A stretch of DNA of 64,000 nt, taken from Turnera subulata. Taxonomy: Eukaryota; Streptophyta; Magnoliopsida; Malpighiales; Passifloraceae. Positions 47,569 through 57,925 of this stretch are shown here, piece after piece. The position numbers and the translations under genes were made by a program. Each line of letters starts with the position of its first letter. Position 1 is the stretch's first letter. A model generated the notes under the pieces. That model searched no databases. It was given only the letters and a program-made list of their open reading frames with translations, and was not told the DNA's origin. The DNA lies in contig JAKUCV010000840.1 in NCBI GenBank assembly GCA_028386065.3, positions 137,205 through 201,204 on the forward strand. The letters are read 5' to 3'.

Positions 47569-49669
47569 CCTAGAAGAAATAACCGTTGTAAACGATATGT
47601 ACATTTAGTAAATCTTATATAATCGTAAGTACTTATATACATAAAACTATATTCATCAATTAAATAAAAATATAGTCTAGCAATATCTATGCCGGTGAAA
47701 ATAGCTACCGTACATTTTACGATATATATGTATATACTTGTATAAGATTAAAATTAATAATTTAATTAAGATACGGGTCTAACATTATTTTAGCCTAGGT
47801 TTACACAAATGAATACAATAGAAATATATATATATATATATATATATGTCTAGGCCTTTTATAATTCAATTAAAACATAGTTAAGGAAATTTAGAAATTA
47901 AACTCGGTAGGCCTTCACGAACGTTCAGCCCAACGGAGGAAAAATCTAATATCAACATAATTCAAAAATTAAATAGGAGGCATAATTAAAATAAATAAAC
48001 AACATGGGCCTTTTTTTAATTAGCCCAATATAAATTAAATAACCGAAAGTTAAATACAATGGGCCTTGTACGAGCCCAGATAAAATGTAAAATTTAACCG
48101 AGGAACTAAATACAATGGGCCTTTTAATAGCCCAATTAAAACTAGATAAGAGCAGAAAATAAATAAATAAAACCATAAATTAAATAAAGCATAAGCTAAT
48201 TAAAAGCATAGTACAATAAATAAGGCAGAAAATAAAAACCATAAGTTAATTAAATTAGGTTAATCAAATTTTAATTAGCATCGTTTTATTGTCTGGGTTC
48301 GTTATTACAGTTCGAGGTCCGGTTAATGATGCATATGGATGGTCCAAGGCTCGGGTTTTAGCCAAAGTCCGTTCCCGGGTTCGCCGGAAAATTCGCGGAA
48401 CTGCCGAAACCTCGCCGGAATCCGGCGGTTACTGTTCATCGTCCATCCAAAAGTCCAATCCACTGAGCAGAACCATCATCAAACCAATCGCCAACACTAC
48501 CATCAAGCTCGTTGCCACCCTCCGCTGACTGGAACTCCACCACATGGCAAGATCCACCACCCAAAACACCACAACCCACAACCACAACAACCCCATAATC
48601 GACATTAAAAACAACACACAAACAACCACAGCAATAGAATCGGTCAGTCCCAAACCAGCGGAGACCGGTTACAGCAAAGGAAAGAAAAGAAAGGGGGTGA
48701 AGATCGATGCCGGATCTTACCCACGTTGTCGGCGATGGTCGCGACAGGAGTGAGAGCGGCAGCTGGTGCTGCAGCGGTGGCTGATCAGAGAGGGAGAAGA
48801 AGAGATCGAGGAAGGGGAGGAGCGGCGAGGTGGAAGGCGCAAAGGGAGAAGGAGGCGGTGTGCCCTGCTCTTCTCGGTGGTGTCGGCCCGGCCCTTTAGT
48901 GGCGGCGATGTCGAGTTGGCAGGTGTCGGCAGCCGCGATTGGTGAGAGGGAGAGGGACGGTGGCGGGTCTCCTTGTCTGGTCGACGACGCGGCTGGGCTC
49001 GCCGGCTTATAGCGACGAAAAGCGAGGCGGAGCAAGGAGGAGCCAGGGAGGTGGTGGTGGCCAGCGCGTGGTGGTTCGGTGGTTTTGGTCTTGGGAAGAA
49101 GGAAGGGGGAGGAGATGGCGGTGGGTGCAGGGCTGGTTGTGGTGGTGAGAGAGAGATGTGAGGGAGAGGAAGAGAGAGAGGTGGGTAGAGAAGGTAAGTG
49201 ATGACAGAGGAGGGCGTGAGGGCTCGGGTAAGGAGAAGAGAAGATAAGGAAGAAGGGAAAAGAGAGAAAGGTGGGAGCGGGGGCCGGCCAGTGGAAAAAA
49301 CGAGAGAGGGGAAAGAAAAAGAAGGAGAGGAAAGAAAAGTGGGGCCGGCGGCTGAAGGAAAAACCGGGAGAGAAAAATAAAAATAACCGAGAAAGAGGAA
49401 AGGGAAAGCGTGTGTTGTCGGGGCAATAATCGTGCCTACTGACACTCGAAACGCAGTCGTTTTAGACGACGGCTCGGTTGATGCTCCCCGTAACCTCGCG
49501 TGTTAAATCTTTGTTTCAAACCAAATTATAATTTTAGAAATCTCTTTAATAGCAATTAGATTCTTTTACGACTTTCAAAATAATTCCTAAAACGCGTTTA
49601 GGCATCAAGAATACATTTCTTTCAGTTTTTTATTAATAAATATTTTGGCAAAACGTTAGTGGTATTAAT

Positions 49670-50107
49670 TGTGACACCCCGGGGTCTATGAGGGCGGGAA
49701 GTGTACGCCGGTGCCGGGATGAGCATGGACAAGGAGCGGCTTCTGGCAGGCTTCTAGACGGAGGGGCACGGGAATGAACCGATCCACACCGGAATAAGAG
49801 AGATCCTAAGACTGTGTAGGGATGGGGCTGCACAGTTAGAGCGATTTCGAGGTTGTACAGGTATGGGACTGCACAATTGAGAGTAGCTTAAACGGTTTGA
49901 TGGGTACTAACTATATCAACAAGGTGCACCTACCTTTTTGGTGCTCATTCTAGAAAAACTCCAAAGTTAAACGTGCTTGACTTGGAGTAATTCTAGGATG
50001 GGTGACCTCCTGGGAAGTTTTCCCCGGAAACGTGCGAGTGAGGACAAAGCATGTTGGAAAGGTCCCGTGTTGGTCTATAGTGACAGTCGACAAGCCGGGA
50101 CGTTACA
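49670..50107 (+). repeat. Cassandra 5' LTR
   Basis: Starts TGTGACACCCCGGGG and ends GGGACGTTACA. Confidence 0.95.
49923..50040 (+). promoter_or_regulatory. 5S rRNA-like region with Pol III internal promoter (5' LTR)
   Basis: The stretch ctaggatgggtgacctcctg (49993-50012) is identical to the C-box part of plant 5S rRNA. Upstream, actccaaagttaaacgtgct keeps most of box A (aagttaaacgtgcttg). The first third is more diverged. It is a 5S-derived promoter region in a retroelement, not a ribosomal gene. Confidence 0.9.
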
Positions 50108-50182
50108 GTTGGTAGCGGAGCTCCAGGACTCCTCTAGTACGGTGTATGGTTCGGGGACGAACCTAGCGGAAGCTGGTGGGCC
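50108..50182 (+). other. Cassandra internal region with PBS and PPT
   Basis: The primer-binding site gttggtagcggagctcc is at the left, gcggaagctggtgggcc at the right; 75 bases in all. Confidence 0.9.
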
Positions 50183-50620
50183 TGTGACACCCCGGGGTCT
50201 ATGAGGGCGGGAAGTGTACGCCGGTGCCGGGATGAGCATGGACAAGGAGCGGCTTCTGGCAGGCTTCTAGACGGAGGGGCACGGGAATGAACCGATCCAC
50301 ACCGGAATAAGAGAGATCATGAGACTGTGTAGGGATGGGGCTGCACAGTTAGAGTGATTTCGAGGTTGTACAGGTATGGGACTGCACAATTGAGAGTAGC
50401 TTAAACGGTTTGATGGGTACTAACTATATCAACAAGGTGCACTTACCTTTTTGGTGCTCATTCTAGAAAAACTCCAAAGTTAAACGTGCTTGACTTGGAG
50501 CAATTCTAGGATGGGTGACCTCCTGGGAAGTTTTCCCCGGAAACGTGCGAGTGAGGACAAAGCATGTTGGAAAGGTCCCGTGTTGGTCTTTAGTGACAGT
50601 CGACAAGCCGGGACGTTACA
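50183..50620 (+). repeat. Cassandra 3' LTR
   Basis: A copy of the 5' LTR with about six substitutions, for example ggagtaattc versus ggagcaattc. Confidence 0.95.
50436..50553 (+). promoter_or_regulatory. 5S rRNA-like region (3' LTR)
   Basis: Same as in the 5' LTR, displaced by 513 bases; the C-box stretch is at 50506-50525. Confidence 0.9.
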
Positions 50621-51135
50621 TTAATGATATTGATAATACTAATAATAATAACAGCAACAACAATAACAATATTTATACTAATAATAATAACCAAAATTTT
50701 CGTAAGGAAAACGATATGGAAATTTACTCCAAAAGGTTGAATTCTCGATTAACTGCGATTAAATTTTATTCACCACCGTAAAAATTAAAATAAAACAGTA
50801 AAATTATTTGATATTTTACCCGGGTCGTTACATAAAATGTCGTCTCGGTTACATGTCGTGACTACGTTTCGAGGTATTAAATTTAGTGAAATAAATTTAC
50901 CATTATCCAATTGCTCCCACTAGGATCAAGATTCTCTTGGACTAATCAATACTCAATTGATTTATCCCAAGTTACTATTCTTGATCATGCTTCTTATATT
51001 GACTTTTCTTGAAAAATTTTCCAAGAGCATTTTGGAGGACATCTGGTTGCCCGTAAACCTGACCATTTCTAGAAGAATCAGATTCTTCTCTCCGTAACAA
51101 TATTTTGTTGTGGAGTTTTAAGATTAGCTAACTAT

Positions 51136-52680
51136 TGTGAGAACCCCACCCAAAATCACTTGGGCCTTCTCACCTAATCCTTTCACCTTCTTCCTCGGGT
51201 CAATCCCATATCATTGGAGTCGCCACCCAAGTTTTATTATGGGCAAAACTTGGGAAAAACCTTCGTATGGCTCCTTAGACAACCGGTCATGGCGAACCAA
51301 AGAAATGGGATCGGGGGTTCCTCATAGATGGGAAGGTGTTAGGCACCCATCCGTGTTGGGTCGAAACCTTGTGCAATCAAAGAGCATAAATGTGCCTTGT
51401 GCAAGAGTGTGGAAAGTAAAGAAAAGTGGGGAGAAAAAGACTTGGCTTGCATCCCGTTGTGAAATCGAGACTACCTACGTACCCGAGTGATCGGGGTCAA
51501 AGCCACGTAGTTCTAAACATGGCACACAGTGGCCATTTACATCATCAAAAGCATCAGCAATCAATCACCAAGAATCAATCAAAAAAGATTTAGGATTACC
51601 TTATGTACCCCTCATCTAGCTCCTCGCAATGGGTTGAGTTCTACACCCACCTTCTTGCCACTCCTTAGCTCTATGGTTGATCCTCTTCTTGATTTCTCCT
51701 TGCTAGACTACTGTTTGATGCTCCCCACGAAAATCCTCCAGAGTTTCTGCCTTAGAAAATATTTCTAAGCTTGGAGAAGTAGAGGATCTCCGAGCAAGAA
51801 AAGTTTATGGGTGTGTATGTGAGAAAAATTGTGTGTCCTTTGAAATGTGTGTGAGGGGCCCTATTTATAGTGTTCTGGGAAGCCTAGGGCGTGGACCTGC
51901 TTAATGGTGAAGATTATGCCCGAAAATCTGGTCCAAAACCGCGTGGGATCGAAAAAGAAACAAAAATCGGAGATTTTCGGAGATCCTGGGCACCCATGAC
52001 CGCCATGGCCGGCGGTCATGGCTACAAGACCGCCAGAGCTTGGTGGCCATCCCGTGATGACCGCCGGGCCCTCCTGGTTTTGTGCGTTCTTTCCTTTTTT
52101 GCTCCTCAATCCCCCTAATCCAGCTCTGATTTGATCCTACCGCGTAATCAACCCCTGATCTACCCAGAATCACTCAATTACTTGATTAGCACTCCCCCAA
52201 ATCATTCCATAATCAAAAGATTATACATTAACACCCAAAATCATACCAAAAACACAAAATCTACTTAAATAATAATTAACTCTGATTTTTCACGATAATC
52301 AGAGCTAAAATTGATCTGCAAGAAATGTGTTAATGGGCTGGACAAACTCTGGAGAATAATTAATTTGGACCCTTAAATCCATTCCTATCCCAAGAATAAA
52401 TCATCTCAATATAATTGGGTTAAAAACAAATAAAAGGCCCAAAGCAACATATTTTAATGCACATAAACCTTATTATACATTTTATCCTAAGATTAAATCA
52501 TCTCATTAATCCTAGGATTAAACACATGAAGGTTTAGATTATCAAAATACATTAATTCCACTAAGTTAAATTCCTATCATGCCTTCATTCAAAATCAAAT
52601 CATCTCATCAACCTTGAGCTTAAGCATGTCTAGAATCTAATTTTAATGAAATGTTTGTGGGTCAAATTTGGGTGTTCACA
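51136..52680 (-). mobile_element. Solo LTR H (1.5 kb) in C2, TSD ACTAT
   Basis: ACTAT lies on both sides (51131-51135 and 52681-52685), and the empty site is present in C1 near 30475. Ends are TGTGAGAACCCC and GGGTGTTCACA. On the minus strand there is a TATA box (cactataaatagggccc) near 51860-51880 followed by a leader. No primer site or coding sequence is present. Open frames of 60-117 codons in it carry no motif. Confidence 0.85.
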
Positions 52681-52685
52681 ACTAT

Positions 52686-54440
52686 TTAACTAATCATATT
52701 TCATCACATATTTATATGAACTGATCATACTAATATCCATTGGCCTAACCAACTACTTTGATACAACTATCAAGCTGATTTTCCACACGATTCATAAACC
52801 GTCAATGGCACGTAATAGCCCAAGACTTATGGAAAATCAATAAGAATGATGAAATAGTAGGCACTATACCTTGCCCTCACATACAATTCGACCATATATG
52901 TCTGAATGGATTAATTGCAAAAGAAATTTTGCTCTGTAGTATAATTCGGTATGATTTCCTTGTCACCTTTCCCTTAAGAAAGAATTCATACATATGAAGT
53001 TCAATCTTGAAAATGAACCCATCAAGCCCGCATTGGTGAGACGGTTCATTCTTTATTGATCCGTATGATAAAAAATAGAATGACATACATTCACATAATC
53101 ATTCACATAGAATAAATATATAAATAGGGGAAAGCCTGGAACTATCTGAAATATATTCATTATCCAGAAAAACAAGATAAACATACCAAAATATATCTAT
53201 AAAGGGTTAGCATAGTAGGACAAATCTACTCCCACTAGATACAAGATTTTGTCAAGTCCGATGAACATAGTTTATATCATCTAGATTTAGGATTTTGACC
53301 CTTACACAATCAGTCTAATCCTTTAACTTTCTCCTGAGAGTCAGTTTCCTATATGAACTTACTTTGATTCAACCGACATTTGACAATTGTATATAAATGA
53401 TCCTGGATCAATTATTATACAATTTGTGGATATTGAATCAACTATCCAATTGATGATTGATTCAAGTAACAAATAGTGCCAAACTGTCTGTATTTTAAGA
53501 AATACATACCTTCTTAAAAGTGATGCCCAAAGCACCAAAATACATTTATTATCCACAATTAAAGCACTTAGCTTTACCTTGTCTCTACCATCTGGATAAG
53601 TAGGAACTTTTTTCCATTATCTCAAATAAATTTATTATGAGCCTTCTTTGATTTTTCCACTTTTGTCAAAAAGACTTATACTTATTAATTGGTACTACTA
53701 CCAATATAAGCATTTTAAGCTACAAAGGTACTTCTTTGAGTAGTCCTATTGGTCACCCACTGGTGTCCCACATCTTACTCAAAATGACAAACACATTGTC
53801 AGAAGTAGTGGGAAAAATAAATGACAGTTAGAACGTCTTTGTTCCTTACCAAGTAAATGAACATTATCATTTACTACTGTCCAAGTTTGGTAAAGGACAC
53901 ACTGCCCAAACTTAATTTTAAAGGTAGTCCAAAAGTTACAAAAAACTCTGGATTCTAACAGCCACACACATAGTGTGAGAAAGAATTTCTTCCTCTTGCT
54001 CATAAGCTAGAGGTTTCTTTCTACCTTTTACAGGCTCACCCTTTATGGTTTTCAGAGAACAAAATATCACATTAATCCAACATATTGAATTTTCATGCAT
54101 TCAAAACATTACAAATACCATCATAAACATTCTTAACCTATGAGGTTTAATGATGATATTATTTCTTACAACAGTCAATAATAAACTATAATATATTGTA
54201 TTAAAACAAATATAACCACATAAGTCCACAGAGGATGCCACATCACATATACAAGAATAATTCATACTTTATAAAATAAATAAAATAAATAGCTAACATA
54301 CTTCCAAGCACAAAATCGAAAACCCATCAAAGTGCATCATCTTTCATGCTTAAAAGAATAATTAACTATTGCATAATATTCAACAGTATAAAGTAATTTT
54401 TTAACTCCCGCTAGGGATAAACACTAAGTTTATTCTTAAG
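52686..54440 (-). pseudogene. C2 decayed gag-protease portion
   Basis: Parallel to C1 30480-32230. On the minus strand near 53425-53460 the damaged protease phrase NWIVDSISTN remains. Upstream (53780-53870) is LLGKEQRRSNCHL-type text that may be the end of the gag zinc-knuckle region. Frames are short and broken. Confidence 0.6.
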
Positions 54441-54448
54441 CGAGAAAT

Positions 54449-55260
54449 AGATAATTAACACATAATTATCTAATTTTATTGAGCGCACTTATTTTATTTT
54501 AAAGATCAACAAATAGTTGAATTCAAGAATAAAATTAGCAATCAACTTATATTAAAGAGAACTTATTCTCTAATAGATAATTAACATATAATTTTCTAGT
54601 ATTATTAAGTGCACATAATTTTTATTAAAGGAGATAACACATAGTTGGATCCAAAAACAAAAATTAGCAATTAATAATTTATTAAAGAAACCCATTCTTT
54701 AATAAAACGCTTTTGAAATAAATAATTAACATATAATTATCTAACACTATCAAAAGCAGTTATTATGAAAAATTTATTAAAGAAACTGATTCTTTAAAGT
54801 TATTTTCATAAATCAGATAATTAACAAAAAATTATCTTAAATTTGATTGAAGGTACTTAATTTTATTTATCTTCTAACACATAATTAGATTAAAATAAAC
54901 AAGCGATCAATCATAAATTAAAGAAACTAATTCTTTAAAATAAGTATTATTTTTCACAAATTAGATAATTAACAAACAACTATCCAACATGATTGAATTT
55001 ATTTTATTTAACATCTAACACATAGTTAGATTAAAATAAAATAACAACCAAACATAAATTTAAAAAAAAAACTTATTCTTTAAAAGTTATTTTATACAAA
55101 TTAGATAATCAACATATAATTATCTAATGCAACTGAATGTACTTAATTTTATTTACCATCTAACACATAATTAGACTAAAATAAAAACGTACCTTCAATT
55201 ATAAATTAAAGAAACACATCCTTTAATTTATTTTGTATAAAATAATTATTGTGAATAATA
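54449..55260 (-). repeat. AT-rich tandem array in the C2 leader (about six units)
   Basis: Units of roughly 95-150 bases share gataattaacatataattatc, then taattttatttaacatctaacacatagttag, then attaaagaaactnattcttta. Starts are near 54449, 54582, 54720, 54824, 54961 and 55104. C1 has only about one and a half units (32235-32390). Confidence 0.75.
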
Positions 55261-55379
55261 ATATACCATCCATACAATAGAACCCATTAACTTAGGACAC
55301 TAAGTCAATATTACATTTAGAAGAGCCCATAAAATTTTTAGCCCATACAAAAATGAACAATAAATTTTCTGCCCATAAA

Positions 55380-56050
55380 TCGGCTCGGCTCGGCCTGGAA
55401 TCAATTCGGGTTCATTCAGTCGGTTCGAGTTTGTAGCGCGAGGTACGGATCAGGTTCGGGTCGGCCAGGGCGGTTGAACCGGCTGCCGACACTACAGTGT
55501 CATTTTCCTTTTGTTTTTGAATTACCACACACATGGTGTGTGTGAGGCGAGGATGAAACCCTAAGTTTCATCTTCTTCCTCGCGTTGCCACCGCCTGAAC
55601 CGCGAGCTCACCGGGGAAGGAAGCAGCAGCAACCACAAAGGTCGCCATCGCAAGGCCTTAGCCGAACGAATCGACCATGGCTACCACGAAGGCCACCGCT
55701 TGCAGCAGCGAATGCCGCCGCCATCATCTCCCAGACACAGCCGCTGAGAGCAGCGACACACGCATGTCGTGAGTCACCGCCACGAAGGCTGCCGTCTCTA
55801 CTCCCCGCAGGTCGCGAATCACCGCGAGCCACGGCCTCCTCGTCATCGCCGGATCTGCCGCAACGGCCGCGGGACACCACTCACACAGGGAGGAGCCCGC
55901 TGCAGTCGCCATTGGCAGTGGAGAAGAGCGTAACGGCGACAGACGCCGCCTCGGCCTCCACGCAAACCACCAGCAACGCGTCCGATTGCAGCAGCCATAG
56001 ATGCCGCCGCCAGGGGACACGAGCACACAACGGGCAAAAACTTACTCCGT
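55380..56050 (-). other. GC-rich leader of C2
   Basis: An abrupt GC-rich block between the primer-binding site and the AT-rich array. It contains three or four copies of accacgaaggccgcc-like phrases. Frames of up to 203 codons exist on both strands, none with a recognised domain. The same position in C1 has related sequence (32400-32783), so it is part of the element, possibly once captured from elsewhere. Confidence 0.5.
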
Positions 56051-56469
56051 CGTCCTTGGTTCGATTATCGCCGACCCATCAACCTGCAAATGCATCTAAA
56101 AACGCAACATGTATACAAGCACAAGCACCGATTCATCGCAGGTTTGTGGGTTACGGATTCACAATTTCATCCGTTTCACATGGGTCTTGCAATTAATAAA
56201 TCTCTCACAATTAATCTGTTTCACACAGAATACACAAGTTAATTGTTTGAAAAACATATTTATCAAGCAATTAACAGGTTGTTTTACACACAGATATGCG
56301 ATTGGTTAACAACATATATTAATCAATTCCACAAAAACCAATTAATAACGAAAAATAATTGATTCAACAAATTAACACAAAACAACCATGTTTCCAGAAG
56401 AAATAATAATCCATACAATTTATTTTTCAGACTTACACAAAATCGACATAATAAATTGAGGAATTAAAC

Positions 56470-56486
56470 AATGGCTTCGCTACCAA
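56470..56486 (-). other. C2 primer-binding site
   Basis: Minus-strand TTGGTAGCGAAGCCATT directly follows the 5' LTR end CCAACA. Confidence 0.8.
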
Positions 56487-56936
56487 TGTTGGGAAATTAA
56501 TCATGTTCAACACATAAACATATTGCACAGTGGAAGATTAAATTAACAGGAGAAGAAGACTTATCTTTTTCTGTTGAATTGGAGCCCGTTGAAACCGTAG
56601 TCTTGGACCGGTTGATTCCTCTAGATCATCAGCATACTTGTTGGACGGGAGTTAGATCACTAGGATGTTAATCACTAGACAGTAGCCCACTAACACAACC
56701 TAAGAACCTTAGATTGTATGAAGAATGTTTCTGTGTTTTTTACTAGAAAAATAGAGAGAAACAATAAGAAGGGAGAGAGAGAAAATACAGTTAGAGATAA
56801 CAATCCACGTTATCTTCTGTTCCACACATACAATCATAGTAAAAACTGACCAACAATTTTCTATAAAAAGAATATGGACCTGAGCTTTACCAAATATGCC
56901 CAATCCATCATGGATGTACAACCCAATAAACTAATA
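56487..56936 (-). repeat. C2 5' LTR
   Basis: 450 bases matching 42339-42790 with scattered substitutions and small indels, clearly more diverged than the Cassandra LTR pair. Confidence 0.9.
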
Positions 56937-56941
56937 GTATG

Positions 56942-57396
56942 TCTATGCAATTACTTCCTAATCTAGTCTTGGAACATTGGGGGAAAAGCAAGGAATTGAC
57001 CTTTCAACTATTGATAGAACAATTGGAGGAAGAATCTATTAAACAGGGGAATTATGTAGTACAAAAAGAGAATTCTAGTGATGCTACTGATGTAAAAGAT
57101 TTGGTGTTGCAACCTTTATCAAATGGTGGCAAGAATTGCAGCTTATGGTGGCTCAATTATCTCTCTCCAGACATGAAACTTGGAATCTTTTCCAAAGAAG
57201 AGGATGATTTAGTTATTCAACTGCATAGAGAACTTGGAAACAATTGGTCCAAAATTGCTTCGAGATTGCCACGAAGAGTGGAAAATGAGATCCAGAACCA
57301 TCGTCACATTCACTTAAAGAAGTATATTAAAGGGAAATCTAAGCAACAACATTCATCAATTGTGAAGAAAGATGAGTGCTCAAATGGATTTAGATA
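56942..57396 (+). pseudogene. Element A gag tail joined to a truncated R2R3-MYB DNA-binding domain
   Basis: The first 60 codons (QLLPNLVLEHWGKSKELTF and on) continue the element A gag frame across the C2 insertion. From about 57137 the protein changes to MYB: the end of repeat R2 (KNCSLWWLNYLSPDMKLG) and a full-length R3 (FSKEEDDLVIQLHRELGNN, WSKIASRLPRRVENEIQN, HLKKYIKGK). Repeat R2 is mostly missing. In R2 the usual CRLRW is CSLWW, and in R3 the third helix Trp is replaced (NHRHIHLKK where NYWNTHLKK is usual). Most R2R3-MYBs have an intron after LGN; here the codons are contiguous. A functional MYB is unlikely; capture of a spliced MYB piece by a retroelement fits best. Confidence 0.75.
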
Positions 57397-57760
57397 ATTT
57401 GTACTATACCGGATTCCGACCGAAGGCGTTGAAGCTAAAAGTTCTTTGATGCGCTATCCATCTCAGCATGACCCAGTACTACAAGAACACCTTATCTTGT
57501 CTAATAAAACTATATTAGTTGACAGCAGCAGTAACTTCAACCATTCTGCAGCAAGCACTTCATCAAAGGAGGAGATAATTTTCCACAACTTAGCTGGAGA
57601 TTTCTGGACTGATTCATTGCTTGACAGTATCTGGCTTTTCTTTTCTGGCTCAATTACTTTTCTGGGTATTAGTTCACATAGATTCAAGTCTTTCATGTTG
57701 TTTAGGTTATTTCAAAATTTTAATTCACTTCAGTGTTTGTTAGTGCGTTTTGATCCTTGA
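57397..57760 (+). pseudogene. MYB C-terminal tail, copy 1
   Basis: After a stop at 57395-57397, a frame from 57446 reads PSQHDPVLQEHLILSNKTIL, SSSNFNHSAAS and GDFWTDSLLDSIW. The last phrase is like the FW-x-D-x-L motifs near the C-terminus of several R2R3-MYB subgroups. The frame ends at 57758-57760. The same tail is repeated at 60882-61196. Confidence 0.55.
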
Positions 57761-57785
57761 GACAAGGATCTTTCAAGAGTATTTA

Positions 57786-57925
57786 TTATGACCCAAGAAT
57801 TGTGTGACAAGTCAACCACTATCATGCTACGGGTCGTTTGCTCAGTGAGGCTGGTATTATTAGTTTGTTATTGTGTGTCTAACTGTCATCTTGTTATTGG
57901 CTATCTTGTAACAGATATTAGACCT
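57786..57925 (+). repeat. Element A LTR fragment, copy 1
   Basis: Matches 37735-37885 of the A 5' LTR from ttatgac to agacct, then is cut by the LINE fragment. It is probably the remains of the A 3' LTR. Confidence 0.7.

Larger units (their letters stand above)
49670..50620 (+). mobile_element. Cassandra TRIM retrotransposon, complete, TSD TTAAT
   Basis: Two 438-bp LTRs (49670-50107 and 50183-50620) flank a 75-bp internal region holding a primer-binding site (gttggtagcggagctcc) and a purine-rich tract (gcggaagctggtggg). TTAAT borders both ends (49665-49669 and 50621-50625). The LTRs contain a 5S rRNA-like segment, the defining feature of Cassandra. There is no coding capacity; mobilisation would need proteins from another element. 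The two LTRs differ at about six positions, so the insertion is relatively recent. Short open frames crossing it are meaningless. Confidence 0.95.
45206..50832 (-). mobile_element. Large LTR-type insert F in C2, TSD TAAAA, hosting Cassandra
   Basis: TAAAA flanks both sides (45201-45205 and 50833-50837), and the uninterrupted site is visible in C1 near 30175. Plus-strand ends are TGAAACACCCCGACTT and GGGTCGTTACA; minus-strand TGTAACGACCCGGG. The termini and internal order (an atggatcca segment, gggcccaaa-rich part, acgactgcgttt motif near 49455, purine/pyrimidine-rich leader) resemble E1-E3, so F is a relative. Excluding Cassandra it is about 4.7 kb. No gag, pol or primer-binding site was found, so a very long solo LTR is the favoured reading; a non-autonomous element is the alternative. 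Long Ser/Pro/Leu-rich frames at 48436-49445 reflect base composition. Confidence 0.7.
42339..56936 (-). mobile_element. Ty1/copia element C2 (14.6 kb with inserts), TSD GTATG
   Basis: LTRs at 42339-42790 and 56487-56936, with GTATG immediately outside each (42334-42338 and 56937-56941). The primer-binding site at the right LTR and the polypurine tract at the left LTR show minus-strand orientation. Its own sequence is interrupted by F (45206-50832) and solo LTR H (51136-52680), so about 7.4 kb is native. It is of the same family as C1 but with a different LTR sequence. It is inserted in the gag frame of element A. Confidence 0.92.

Noticed and set aside
48436..49445. Long Ser/Pro/Leu-rich frames (199 and 242 codons) on the minus strand
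   Set aside because: They fall in the purine/pyrimidine-biased leader of insert F. Frames on several phases are open together and no motif is present.
49923..50040. A true 5S rRNA gene
   Set aside because: The 5' third is too diverged and the sequence lies symmetrically in two LTRs with PBS, PPT and TSD, which identifies Cassandra.
55585..56196. 203-codon plus-strand frame in the GC-rich leader of C2
   Set aside because: It is antisense to the element, has no recognised domain, and overlaps open frames on the other strand.
56942..57396. A functional MYB transcription factor gene
   Set aside because: Most of R2 is missing, conserved Trp/Arg positions are changed, the N-terminus is gag-like, and the tail is separated by a stop.
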